From Nemertoderma westbladi (taxonomy: Eukaryota; Xenacoelomorpha; Nemertodermatida; Nemertodermatidae), in the NCBI GenBank assembly GCA_032718475.1, contig JAUCBJ010007696.1:1-64000 (forward strand): DNA of 64,000 nucleotides, written 5' to 3'. The position numbers and the translations under genes are program-made. The stretch's first letter is position 1; each line of letters opens with the position of its first letter. The notes below the pieces were generated by a model. That model saw only the letters and a list, made by a program, of their open reading frames with translations, did no database searches and was not told the DNA's origin. Below are positions 23,201-33,069 of this stretch, piece by piece.

Positions 23201-23272
23201 TAATACATACATAAATATAAAAATAATAATATAATATAAAATAATCGAGTCACACGCCCACTCCGAACGATA
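20263..23272 (-). other. BEL-A region between pol and 3' LTR, remnants of an extra ORF
   Basis: About 3 kb in the position where some BEL elements carry env. Minus-strand frames at 21701-21450 (ERYTLLLQAFVDSLIRGD, DDGRYIEPPMSQEQLA) and 21508-21320 (LDYRKFAARYTRR, FLTTGHPIDLHN) are in different frames, and their counterparts occur in BEL-B. Near the LTR a basic Pro/Lys/Arg-rich stretch (20547-20341, KEKRTLASPKKLRKRR) is also shared. I see no signal peptide, furin site or membrane anchor, so env is not supported. The function is unknown and this copy is clearly broken. From about 22300 to 23272 it is AT-rich and non-coding. Confidence 0.5.
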
Positions 23273-26200
23273 TTAAGTTGGGGAGTCCCTAGATGTCGGT
23301 TGGATTAGGGAAGTGGTCGTGGGAAGAGTTTCTTGCCTTCCATAGTTTCCGGAGAGCTCTCTGTCTCTTTCCAGTAAACATAAACGACCCACTGGGCGAT
23401 TGAGCTGTTGAGTCTCAAAGACTATCCCTGGTTTCTTAAAGTTCCGCCGCATGACGACGAGCTCTACTGATCGCACCAAACCATCGCTCGAGATATAAGT
23501 CTCGATGATACGTCCTGTTTGCCATCGCTTACGTGGGAGATCGGGGTCCACAATAAGCACCATGTCTCCAGCGCTGACGTTTTCTTGCTGCGCAAACCAC
23601 TTAGTTCGAAGTTGTAGAGTGGGCAGGTAATGTTTCTCGAAATGGTCAGCGAAACGACGGGATAGCAACTGCATAAGTTGCCAGGTTCGACGGCAGTACT
23701 CGTCTCCGTCTGTGATCTCCGATCGTGGGAGCATGGCTACGGGTTTCTTCAGTAGAAAGTGCGCGGGTGTTAGCGCTTCCAGGGAATCAGGATTTGAAGA
23801 GACTGGCATAAGCGGTCTTTCGTTGAGATAGGCGGCGATTTCCTCCATTAACGTCCGCAATAATTCGTCGGTGAGATAAGCGCGACAAGGCACAATAAAG
23901 TGGAACGCAGTCTTCACGCTCCTAATCAATCTCTCCCAACTTCCTCCCCACCAAGGGGCGTCGGCGGCGTTGAAGGTCCAGCTAGACGCTGTTATCCTTA
24001 GCTGATCGTCCACCTGTCTTTTGTTCCAGTCCTTTACGTAAGCTTGAATTTCGTTGTTGGCACCAATGAAGTTCGTTCCCTTATCCGATCTCATCGTGTT
24101 ACTGGTTCCGAAGCGAGCAATCTGTCGTCGTAAACTCAACACGAAGCTGTTGGTGGATAGATCGTTTACCATATCGAGATGGATAGCTCTACAAGTCATA
24201 CAAACGAAGATGACACACCATCTCTTGACTATAGTCCGGGCACGATATACTTCAATAGGGCCAAATAAATCCACACCGGTATTAGTAAAGGGTGGTTCAT
24301 AGAAGCTTACTCTTTCCCTAGGTAATTCTGCCTCTCGCTGTGTTAAAGGCCTACTGAATGCTTTCCTACAGGGTATGCAGTTCCTAAGAACTTGGTTCAG
24401 AGCCCTACGGGGTTTATAAAAATAGTAGCGAGTTCGAATTTCGCTCAGAACTCGTTCTCTACCAGCATGATACAGTTTGCTATGAACATCTACAATCATC
24501 TTGATTTGTATATCAAGATTCCTAATGAGTATGGGAAACTTAGTGTCAAAGGATAACGGGGCGTTGGTAAGCCGACCTCCAACACGTATTAACCCATCTA
24601 TCATGGTACTAGAGAAGCGATCCCTTAAGCGCATCTGTGGATTTCTTAATAACAGGAAATACTTATCGGAATCCTCATAGCATTGTAGGAGTCTCAGCAT
24701 CTGTTTGTTGGTTTCATCATGCTCCTGGTAACTGATCTTCTCCTTTAGAAACCTGTCGGATATCTTGTATTTAGGAAGATCTTTAACAACATGGACTCGT
24801 GCAGATGTTGATGGAGCATCATCACTATTGGTCTTTGTCCCGGAGTAACGATGATGAAAACATCGTTTCAAATAGGTAACAGCTTTACAGAGCCGATTCC
24901 AGGAACTGTAGTGACGTATCGCTCTCTGCAAGAGAGGTGAGAGTCCTTGCGAAATATCTGGTATTCCAGATTTCCAATCCTTGTCACGGATTTCCAAGAC
25001 TTCTTTAGTCGTGGCGGTGGGTTTCTGATCCAAAGCATCCTCTCCGGAAGTAAATAATACAGATAGATCAACCGCAGGTTTAAACAACTTCGATTTACTC
25101 GCTCGAGTTTTGGGTTTAACTTTCTCCGCTCCCTTGGCCTGTCTGATCTCTGCTGTAGTGAGATGGGGAGGCCATTCCTCTTCTTCTCTGTAGAGAAAGT
25201 CAGGTCCTCCTAACCATTCGGGAGTATTTACCAATTCCTTTGGAGTCGCTCCTCGGGAAGCGATGTCTGCTGGGTTAATCGTTCCGGGGCAATGTCTCCA
25301 TTGGTCCATCGTCGTGCGACTAAGTATGATGGCTACCCTGTTGGTAACGAAGACGCTGAACTGACAGACTTCATTGGTTATATACTCTAACACGAGTAAA
25401 GCGTCGGTCCAATAGACAGTTTTCTCTAATGTATAGTCAATCTGTTCGGTTACATTCCGGCCGATGGCTGTAGCGTATAGAGCCGCTTTTAACTCCGCTC
25501 GAGGAACTTTCAACTTGTTGTTGATTAATGCCTTAGAAGTAACCAAGGCGACTTTGATTCCATCCGGAGTTTCCACTCTTAGGTAGGCTACTATACCGAT
25601 TCCCATATCGCTGGCGTCTCCAAACACATGGAGTTGATAGGAATACGTAGGGAGAACATGACCAAAATATGAACGGGAAATTATAAAATCCTCGATGGCC
25701 GGTAGAGAATCTTCCCATTTCATCCACTTCTTCAATAATTCTCCCTTAAGTGGATCGTCCCATGAGTGGTTTTCAAGCCACATTTGTTGTACCAAACTAC
25801 GAGCAATCAATATAACTGGGCTAATAAATCCCAATGGATCGAAATAAGTGCTCAGTATACTTAAGCAAATCCGTTTGGTTCGAACTGGATTATCTCGCTG
25901 TTTTAGTTGGAAAAACAGGATATCTCGCTCTGTGTCCCATTTCAAGCCGAGTGTCTTGGTCTCTGGCAGATCATCTTTGATCAAATCGAGATCTTTCGCT
26001 CCGCGATCTTCCGCAGGGATCGACTCCAGAAACTCACGGGAGTTGCTGGTGAATTTCGTTAATCGAAACCCACCTCTTTTTAAGCACTCTACCGTTCCTT
26101 TAGCGACCTCAATGGCTTCCTCAACTGATGGGAGGGACTTCAGATTGTCGTCCATGTATATGTCTCTCTTGATGTTGTCGATCACTTCCTTAGAGAAGGC

Positions 26201-26857
26201 CTCTCTGTTGTCCTCTGCAGTGGTACGCACTACCGAACAGGCGTTGGAAGGGCTTGAGATTATCCCAAAGGCCTGGATGGTCATCCAGTACTCCACCGAT
26301 TTCTGGTTGAGGTCTCCTTCGGGCCACCATAGAAATCGTAAGCTATCTCGATCCCTATCCAACACTTTGACTTGCAAGAACATGCCTTCTATATCGGAGG
26401 CGAAAGCAATAGAATATTGTCTCAATCTTAAAAGAATTCCCAACAAAGATTGAAGTAAGTTGGGTCCGGGTAACAATTCAGAGTTAAGGGATTGACCCAT
26501 GTAAAGAGCGGAGCCATCAAACACTACTCTCACTTCATTGGGTTTACCGGGTTTAGGAACGTAATGGTGAGTTAAATAATACGTTCTTTCAGTCACAGGT
26601 GTTTCTTCCGGTACTCTCTCCGCATATCCCTTATTAATGAATTTTTCCAGCTGTGTTTGATACATTGCTTTAGCTGATGAATTAGCCGTAAGGCGTCGAT
26701 GGAGTTGCGCGATTCTTTTTTCCGCCAAAGGTCTGTTATTGATGAACTTCGGTTCTTTCTTGCGGAAAGGTAAACCGACTTCATACCTACCTTGATCTTT
26801 GAGGAAACATGTAGTTGTCTCTTGGATCTGCTTGGCCCTTTCCTCTTCCACCGACAA
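23273..26857 (-). CDS. pol: BEL-A Pol: reverse transcriptase, RNase H, integrase
   Basis: An open stretch of 1194 codons. The RT domain (about 95-290) has HHYVPKPGKPNEVRVVFDGSA, the first catalytic Asp in SDIEGMFLQ (residue 155) and YMDD (234-237). RNase H (about 405-535) has FGDAS (Asp 414), RAELKAA (Glu 455) and YWTDA (Asp 485). The zinc-binding H2C2 module is H792, H797, C827, C830. The integrase core has GVDLFGP (Asp 863), MRSDKGTNF (Asp 925) and GGSWERLI (Glu 975). The conserved BEL/Pao flank LNERPL...LTPAHFL follows, and then a C-terminal DNA-binding part ending RPVGRLCLLERD. All catalytic residues are present, so the enzymes could be functional. The frame is continuous with gag-protease except for a TGA at 26903-26905. 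The listed Met is only the first after that stop, not a proven start. Confidence 0.93.
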   Translation of the reverse strand: MSVEEERAKQIQETTTCFLKDQGRYEVGLPFRKKEPKFINNRPLAEKRIAQLHRRLTANSSAKAMYQTQLEKFINKGYAERVPEETPVTERTYYLTHHYVPKPGKPNEVRVVFDGSALYMGQSLNSELLPGPNLLQSLLGILLRLRQYSIAFASDIEGMFLQVKVLDRDRDSLRFLWWPEGDLNQKSVEYWMTIQAFGIISSPSNACSVVRTTAEDNREAFSKEVIDNIKRDIYMDDNLKSLPSVEEAIEVAKGTVECLKRGGFRLTKFTSNSREFLESIPAEDRGAKDLDLIKDDLPETKTLGLKWDTERDILFFQLKQRDNPVRTKRICLSILSTYFDPLGFISPVILIARSLVQQMWLENHSWDDPLKGELLKKWMKWEDSLPAIEDFIISRSYFGHVLPTYSYQLHVFGDASDMGIGIVAYLRVETPDGIKVALVTSKALINNKLKVPRAELKAALYATAIGRNVTEQIDYTLEKTVYWTDALLVLEYITNEVCQFSVFVTNRVAIILSRTTMDQWRHCPGTINPADIASRGATPKELVNTPEWLGGPDFLYREEEEWPPHLTTAEIRQAKGAEKVKPKTRASKSKLFKPAVDLSVLFTSGEDALDQKPTATTKEVLEIRDKDWKSGIPDISQGLSPLLQRAIRHYSSWNRLCKAVTYLKRCFHHRYSGTKTNSDDAPSTSARVHVVKDLPKYKISDRFLKEKISYQEHDETNKQMLRLLQCYEDSDKYFLLLRNPQMRLRDRFSSTMIDGLIRVGGRLTNAPLSFDTKFPILIRNLDIQIKMIVDVHSKLYHAGRERVLSEIRTRYYFYKPRRALNQVLRNCIPCRKAFSRPLTQREAELPRERVSFYEPPFTNTGVDLFGPIEVYRARTIVKRWCVIFVCMTCRAIHLDMVNDLSTNSFVLSLRRQIARFGTSNTMRSDKGTNFIGANNEIQAYVKDWNKRQVDDQLRITASSWTFNAADAPWWGGSWERLIRSVKTAFHFIVPCRAYLTDELLRTLMEEIAAYLNERPLMPVSSNPDSLEALTPAHFLLKKPVAMLPRSEITDGDEYCRRTWQLMQLLSRRFADHFEKHYLPTLQLRTKWFAQQENVSAGDMVLIVDPDLPRKRWQTGRIIETYISSDGLVRSVELVVMRRNFKKPGIVFETQQLNRPVGRLCLLERDRELSGNYGRQETLPTTTSLIQPTSRDSPT

Positions 26858-26902
26858 GGCTTTATCGTAGGAATTGGGCTCTACCGCCTCTTGCGTAAAG
26901 AA

Positions 26903-29842
26903 TCATACAGCATGTTCATCCCGAATCTTGGCATTATGACGCTCAATGACGTCATTTAACTCGTCGTTATAAGCTTCTCGTTCAGATGGATAGAGAAGTT
27001 GACATAAGTTCACTTGGTTTTGCCAAGCCTCGTTTTCCTTAAGGATATCGATGGTATTCTCCTCATCAAAAAGCTGGTGAACATCGTCGTTATCTGAGGA
27101 GTATGGAATTCCCTCAGTTGAATCGTCTCCCTCACTAGCATCATCTTCCCATTCACTCACCTGGTAGACTCTCTCTTGCGGTAGTCTTTCTCTGAGTGTT
27201 CTACGGGAAGGGCCAGTAAAGTACCAACCTACTCTAGTTCTTACCGCATAGGTCTGTAGGGGCTGCGGTTGAGCAGGCCGTTTCTCTAACGTCTCCAGCG
27301 CCTCATGCGCGTTTTGGCCGATGAGTATTTGCACTCCAGGATAATCAGTCTGAAATCGAGGTATGTTAAGATGTTGGATGCTCTCATCCTCGTCCCAATT
27401 ATAAAGGTCTGCTTGAGTAGTAGCGAAGTTCTTTATAGCCACCATTTTCACTGACCTTATGCTGTTTTCTCCTAGTTCGTCCTGGGGGGTGGACAACGCT
27501 CCGACATAATAATCAGCTGTTATTGTAGATTTCCAAACTTGCATAATGCCGGACATGTTGAGCTTAGTTTGGAACTTGGGTTGTCCAGCAAATATATTTT
27601 CGGCTAGCTCTTTATCGATGAATGTTCCTGTGCTGCCGGAGTCCAGGAGGGCGTTCACTATATAACTCCGTTTAGGTCCGTGCACCCTTACCTGTACCAC
27701 AGGAAACTCTCGGATCCCTACATTGGAAGATGGCTCTTTCCAAGATGGTTGTCGTTCAGAAGTAGTTAGAGTAAAGTCGTTCTCTGTATCCTTTTCATAT
27801 GTGAGTGTTCGATACACTGCAGTATTTATCATGTAACAGGATTCGTTTTCGTCGGAGAACTCGTCTGTATAGAATCCTTCCATCTCAGATTGATCAGTGT
27901 CGTTCACATCACTGAATTGGACATGTAGCTCGGAATCACTTACCTGATTCGGACTATTTCGATCGAATTCAGCGTGCAACAAGGTATGATGTTTCGCACC
28001 GCACTTTGCACACCTTATGTCAGAGAAACAGGTTCGCCGTTGGTGTCCTTGTCTGAGGCAATTATAACATAACCGCTTATCCCACATGACTTCGCGTCTC
28101 TCCGTTAATGATTTCTTTAGAAATTCATCACACCTATTCAAATAGTGGGTCCCGTCGCACAGCGCACATTTGGGTTTGATGTTACTTACCTTATTTTGAG
28201 TCACATTGTGTACACTTGCCTTTTCTTCGGGCTTTCTCACCTGAATTCTCTTGGGAGACGTGGGAGGAGTTTTTCTTACCTGTTCCCTCCTGTCATTTGT
28301 TCGAGACTTGAATTTACTCACATGATCTTTAGGAATTTTATTTACGTAATAAGATCTATCAGTGTCTTTTCCGCTATCTTCTCCTTGAGAAGTCTGGCTT
28401 TCGCCGTCATCGGTATAACATACTGGTGTTACCTTTCTCCTAGAGACGGGTTTTTCACTTACCTTGTTTTCCGGTGTCTTCTCTCGAGACTGCTTGAGGA
28501 GTTGCAATTTCACTTCTCCATCCAAGAATGACATGAGATCAGCCATGGTAGGGTCTCGTCGTTGTTGTTCCATCATATATAGTACTTTCTTATCCCAGCG
28601 TGTACCTACTCCACCTTTCGGTAAAGTAGAAGCCACTGCTCTAATAACCATAGTGTTCTGATACTCATGAGACTTACCTAGCCAATCTAATTGTCTGCAG
28701 ATCTCCTGGATCTCATCGGAAAACTCGATAATTCCGCTACTAATAAACTTTCGGGGCGCTACTAACTTTGCATACAAGTACCCAGCGATATTATTCCTAT
28801 TACCATACCTGATGTTTAGTGTATCCCAAACTTGTCTTAATCCGTCTGGATGTCCAATAAACTTTAATGCCATTAACTTGGGAGATCCTTCCAAGCACTC
28901 GATGAGGTATCTAAGTTTTTCTCCATTAGATAGTACAGAGTTCTGTATGTTATCTTTGTAATATTCATTAAAAGGTAACCATTTCATCTCATCTCCATTG
29001 AACTTAACGATCTCTCCCACCTTTACCGCTTGCCGGGCTTCGGTTCTAGCCATTTGACGCGTAAAACTTTCTTGGGCCATCGTGCTATTTAATATCGAGT
29101 TATCGGTATATAAATTTCTAGGATTATGATCAGTCCTATATGGAATATCATTATCAACAGGTCTATAATTACCCTTAATAGGGTTCACTATAGGAGTTTC
29201 TACTTCGCTAGCAGTATAAATGCGTGTAGGCTCCACACCTTGCGCATGAGATACTTCAGACCTAACGGGTTGACACATTGTTACAGAGGGTGGTGGTATA
29301 CCCTTTTGGGTATTTACTAATTTATCGCGTTCAAGCGCGATACTTTGCTGCACTTCTTGCAACTCTAGCCTACTTTCCCTTACTGTGCCCTTGAATTGCT
29401 GGACAGTCTCCTGCATCTGCCCGAGCAGGATATCCATCCCCCGCCGTCTCTCGTCCACCCATTCGACCGCCGAAGCGGGAGTCGCCAACGTTGTAGCGGG
29501 CGGACGAGGGACAACGGGCGACAAATTATGAATATTTCGCTCGGAGTCCAGGACCTGAACTGTCCCCTGGGCAGTTCTACGGGGCACAGGTAGCTTAGTG
29601 CTATGCAGAGGGAATGCTTTTGCCGCTTTTGCCTTTGCCTCGGCTTCTGCTGCTGCCGCTTTTGCCTCTGCCGCTGCTTCTGCCAAGGTCGCTTTTCTTT
29701 CTGCCTCTGCCACTGCTGCTATCTTTCTGTCTTCTATACGTTTTTTCCTTACTTGTTCTTCCTGGACTCGTGTGATGCGGAGTTGTTCATCAAATTTAGC
29801 CTGATTCGCAGCCCTCATTTCCACATCGATGGCATCCAACAC
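26903..29842 (-). CDS. gag: BEL-A Gag C-terminal part and protease
   Basis: A 979-codon frame, same frame as the ORFs on both sides. The N-terminal part is an Ala/Glu/Lys-rich coiled-coil stretch, shorter than in BEL-B. The Gag core, from about VGEIVKFNGDEMKWLPF onward, has the arrangement of BEL/Pao gag (F-G-D-x3-W-x2-F, later a YGN segment). From about residue 560 come Cys/His knuckles: CALCDGTHYLNRC, CYNCLRQGHQRRTC and CAKCGAKHHTLLH. The aspartic protease has LLDSGSTGTFIDKE near residue 734 and a later LIGQNAHEAL. It ends at TGA, after which Pol continues in frame. Compared with BEL-B, about 125 residues between the coiled coil and FPLHSTKLPVP are missing without loss of frame. Confidence 0.88.
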   Translation of the reverse strand: MLDAIDVEMRAANQAKFDEQLRITRVQEEQVRKKRIEDRKIAAVAEAERKATLAEAAAEAKAAAAEAEAKAKAAKAFPLHSTKLPVPRRTAQGTVQVLDSERNIHNLSPVVPRPPATTLATPASAVEWVDERRRGMDILLGQMQETVQQFKGTVRESRLELQEVQQSIALERDKLVNTQKGIPPPSVTMCQPVRSEVSHAQGVEPTRIYTASEVETPIVNPIKGNYRPVDNDIPYRTDHNPRNLYTDNSILNSTMAQESFTRQMARTEARQAVKVGEIVKFNGDEMKWLPFNEYYKDNIQNSVLSNGEKLRYLIECLEGSPKLMALKFIGHPDGLRQVWDTLNIRYGNRNNIAGYLYAKLVAPRKFISSGIIEFSDEIQEICRQLDWLGKSHEYQNTMVIRAVASTLPKGGVGTRWDKKVLYMMEQQRRDPTMADLMSFLDGEVKLQLLKQSREKTPENKVSEKPVSRRKVTPVCYTDDGESQTSQGEDSGKDTDRSYYVNKIPKDHVSKFKSRTNDRREQVRKTPPTSPKRIQVRKPEEKASVHNVTQNKVSNIKPKCALCDGTHYLNRCDEFLKKSLTERREVMWDKRLCYNCLRQGHQRRTCFSDIRCAKCGAKHHTLLHAEFDRNSPNQVSDSELHVQFSDVNDTDQSEMEGFYTDEFSDENESCYMINTAVYRTLTYEKDTENDFTLTTSERQPSWKEPSSNVGIREFPVVQVRVHGPKRSYIVNALLDSGSTGTFIDKELAENIFAGQPKFQTKLNMSGIMQVWKSTITADYYVGALSTPQDELGENSIRSVKMVAIKNFATTQADLYNWDEDESIQHLNIPRFQTDYPGVQILIGQNAHEALETLEKRPAQPQPLQTYAVRTRVGWYFTGPSRRTLRERLPQERVYQVSEWEDDASEGDDSTEGIPYSSDNDDVHQLFDEENTIDILKENEAWQNQVNLCQLLYPSEREAYNDELNDVIERHNAKIRDEHAV

Positions 29843-29875
29843 AAGCTTGGTTCCTTCACTATTAGGGCTAAGTCC

Positions 29876-30898
29876 CTATAACCTTCTCCTCAACTCGTCA
29901 TCACCTAAAAAACGCTGATAGTCTGACAGATAGATGTCAATGGCATCCCTCTTATGTGGTTTCTCTGCCGTCGCTTCACTTTCCACTTGGGAAAAAGTGG
30001 CGTCTGTTGATTCTCCATGGGTTGATCGCTCCTCCAGCTGAGCTTTCCACTGAGCTGTTCCTTGAACCTGGAGATTCACCCTTTGAAACCAAGTCTTTAC
30101 GGCAACTTGCAACAACGTGTCTTGCCTTCGTTTAGAAGCCTCCTCAAAGGCCGATAATATTAGCCTGATTCGTAGAATTCTTTCTCTAACTTGATAAAGC
30201 AGCAATCCCTGCTCTTGAGGTCCTTGAGGTTGTTGAAACAGTTGTTCTTTTAATCGCTCTATAGAGCTGAAGAATCCCTGTGCGTATCCGGCTGCGGACC
30301 TCTTCCACACAGCTGGATCGATGGTTTCCTTGGCTACTCCCATCCGGTGTATGTCTTCCCAGGCAGCTTCTGATAAATCAAACGGGAGTCCGGGTCCGGG
30401 GAAGTTCCATTGCGACTCGACAATAGACTTCAGTTCTTCGCTCGTGTATCCCGCATAACTATCTCTAGTTGACCGTTGACTTCTCGCCCAATCGATCTGG
30501 TGTTCTTCCACCGCGATCAATAACCTAGTGAGTACGGCTGCAGGAAGGATGAGAAGGGGATCCGTATAAACCGCATCCGTCATCTCTGCTCCGCGCTCGG
30601 GTGTCAGCTCTACAGTATCCTCACTACTGGAGCTGCTGGGCCGCTGAGGAATAAGTTCTTGACTAGCGGGTTGTTGCTGTTCCGCTGCTTCTTGGTCCCG
30701 CTTGACCTGAGCTCGGGTGCCTATGATAGACCTACGATGTTGGACTAGCCTAGGTTCTGTTATTACTACTGGAGGGATGACCTTCCTCACAGTGGGAGGT
30801 GAACTGAACTTACGACCAGACGGTTGTACGTCTCTATCTGAGTCGCAGATAGTTACATCTAATAAACTGTCTGACAGGTTCTGCTTAGTATCAGACAT
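29876..30898 (-). CDS. gag: BEL-A Gag N-terminal part
   Basis: 340 codons from an ATG shared with BEL-B (MSDTKQNLSDSLLD). The product is hydrophilic and rich in Gln and Glu. Helical stretches such as RLKEQLFQQPQGPQEQG suggest coiled-coil assembly. It ends at TAG 29878-29876, where BEL-B has an Asp codon in ELRRRLDGLSPN; after the stop the same frame resumes GLSPNSEGTK-like sequence. Either a nonsense mutation has killed gag in this young copy, or a low level of readthrough joins the parts. The context alone does not prove readthrough. Confidence 0.85.
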   Translation of the reverse strand: MSDTKQNLSDSLLDVTICDSDRDVQPSGRKFSSPPTVRKVIPPVVITEPRLVQHRRSIIGTRAQVKRDQEAAEQQQPASQELIPQRPSSSSSEDTVELTPERGAEMTDAVYTDPLLILPAAVLTRLLIAVEEHQIDWARSQRSTRDSYAGYTSEELKSIVESQWNFPGPGLPFDLSEAAWEDIHRMGVAKETIDPAVWKRSAAGYAQGFFSSIERLKEQLFQQPQGPQEQGLLLYQVRERILRIRLILSAFEEASKRRQDTLLQVAVKTWFQRVNLQVQGTAQWKAQLEERSTHGESTDATFSQVESEATAEKPHKRDAIDIYLSDYQRFLGDDELRRRL

Positions 30899-33069
30899 GA
30901 CTATGTATACCGTTGAATGTCTACTGCTGTATTACAGTCTGAGTAAGTCTAGTAACTCAGTATTAACTGCTAGCCTAGTAATTAATTACCGGTACTGCTA
31001 CTCAGTGTAGTAGGATATATATATAATATATTAGAACACCGGTATGCTTATGGTATATATAATTATATAAGTATTATTACAGACTAGGTTTATCACAGAA
31101 TACCGGTATAATTTTAGCACAAATATATATAAATATATAATAGGCCTATCGGGAATACCGGTATACAGTTTACAGTTTTGTAGTATATATAATTCTGGAC
31201 TAGAATTAATTACAAGTACCGGTATAATTTCAGCCTAAATTTATAGAAATAAAGATAATAGGCCTATCGTGAATACCGGTATATCAATTATTTTAAATAA
31301 TTGAATTTCTGAACTTTAGGGTTACTTGGTTACTCTACTTACTTTATTACCATTATTTGAGCAGTAATCCAACTGATATTGAGACCTAATGGTTGTATGG
31401 TAGGCCTACTATTTATAAATCGTTAGATTTGATTTATAATATATATATACCCGTTTTAATGGGTTTTGTCAATGTTTGAAATAAATGTTATTATTTCTGG
31501 GGAGTAATCACTACACAAAGCGGTGCGTTTTCAGTGAAGTGTTACTTATAGGACACTAAAACAAATAATTCTAATTTACCTAAGTTACTTAATACTACAA
31601 ATTACGTACAATTCGGGTGAGATTACAATCTCTAAATAAACACAAAATTTACAAAACACAAATACGAATTTTTAGGGTAATTTTACAAGAAGTCTACAAA
31701 CCAGCCTAACAAAGGGTTAGATAACCGGTTATTACAACGGACAGGGTACTACGGTATTTGAAATAATAAGTAGTAGTAAATACACTGCGTTGTCTAGATA
31801 GGAAAATACCACCGCCTGACGACCTATAGCCGTATCGCTATAGGTTCTACGTTATGTATCACGGAGTGTTCCTACCTAGAAGTTAATAGAGCTAATCGAA
31901 CGTGCCTATCAACCACTTTACAACACAAATATAATGTCTACACTAATTACTTCGGAAAGTACTGTACACTAAACCCTAAATTAGGTACGAGTACTTGTAC
32001 AACAGATAATCAGTAGTTAAATATACTTGAACAGCTAAAAGAACCACGGCATCTGCTGGAGTGACCGATGCACAAAATCACCAGTCTTTACCTACGCCGA
32101 GCAGCCCGTATAGTACCGGGGTTAATTTAACTATAGCGGTATGTATAACAAACACAATTACTGTAGGAACAAACTTAGGGAATGAATGTTGCGGATAATC
32201 GCATAAACTCTGAATAATAAATATTACGCTACGCGTACAAACCACTCAAACAAAATACAGACCGAACACTGACAGACTACTATCAAGCCTAAACAAACTA
32301 CGGTATATGCAGACTCCGAAATGATTAGGGAGTATGCGCTCTAACCCAGTAGTGCGACTTATTCTTTAGTTGGGGGTTTACCTTACAGCGTTCGCTGCCC
32401 CTACTGCCTAACCGTACTTAATCGGACAGATGATCTACACACGCGGCAATCCGTTCAGACCTAATAACAGCCAGACAACTATCCAGCCTACAAATTATCT
32501 AAATAAAATTATACGCTACCCGTACAGACTTACACAAACAAAGTACAGACCAAACGATGGCAGACTACTCTCAAGCCTAAATAAACTACAGGACATGCAG
32601 ACTCCGAAATGATTAGGGAGTATGCGCTCTAACCCAGTAGTGCGACTTATTCTTTAGTTGGGGGTTTACCTTACAGCGTTCGCTGCCCCTACTTCCTAAC
32701 CGTACTTAATCGGACAGGTGATCTACACACACTGCAATCCGTTCAGACTTAACAGCAATCAGACAACAGCTCAGCCTACAAATCGTCTGTACAATCTGAT
32801 CAGGTTTACACGCCTTCTGTTCAATACTGGCCTACAAACAAATAAAACTTGACAGAAATAAGTAAAAATCTCAATAAAAAACCAGGGCGGGCCCTCCCTG
32901 ATTAATTATTAAGGCCTACCGGTATATAATTATCAAAATCGAATAATACTGCTGTACCTGTACTGCTGTAGGTACCGGTCCGGGTGGTTAGGTAGTCAGG
33001 CCTACTGGGTACCGGTTGCCGGTACTTCAGCTTTATTGCCTACTGCAATACAGAAGCTATATCCTTTAA
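30899..33069 (-). other. BEL-A leader (5' untranslated region)
   Basis: 2.2 kb between 5' LTR and gag ATG, with many TACCGGTA-type palindromes and short start-stop frames. It contains a tandem duplication with a period of 288 bp (anchor AGACTCCGAAATG at 32311 and 32599), which BEL-B shares with a period of 290 bp. No protein is recognised. Confidence 0.7.

Noticed and set aside
20263-23272. Envelope gene in the post-pol region of BEL-A or BEL-B
   Set aside because: The reconstructible segments show no signal peptide, cleavage site or membrane anchor.
29598-29881. Ala/Cys/Phe-rich plus-strand frames opposite the gag coiled coil
   Set aside because: They are antisense to an Ala/Glu/Lys-rich helix; the same shadow appears in BEL-B at 55141-55554.
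33030-33069. Primer binding site next to the BEL-A 5' LTR
   Set aside because: The sequence following the LTR in element orientation does not begin with TGG, and BEL-B has a different sequence at this place.
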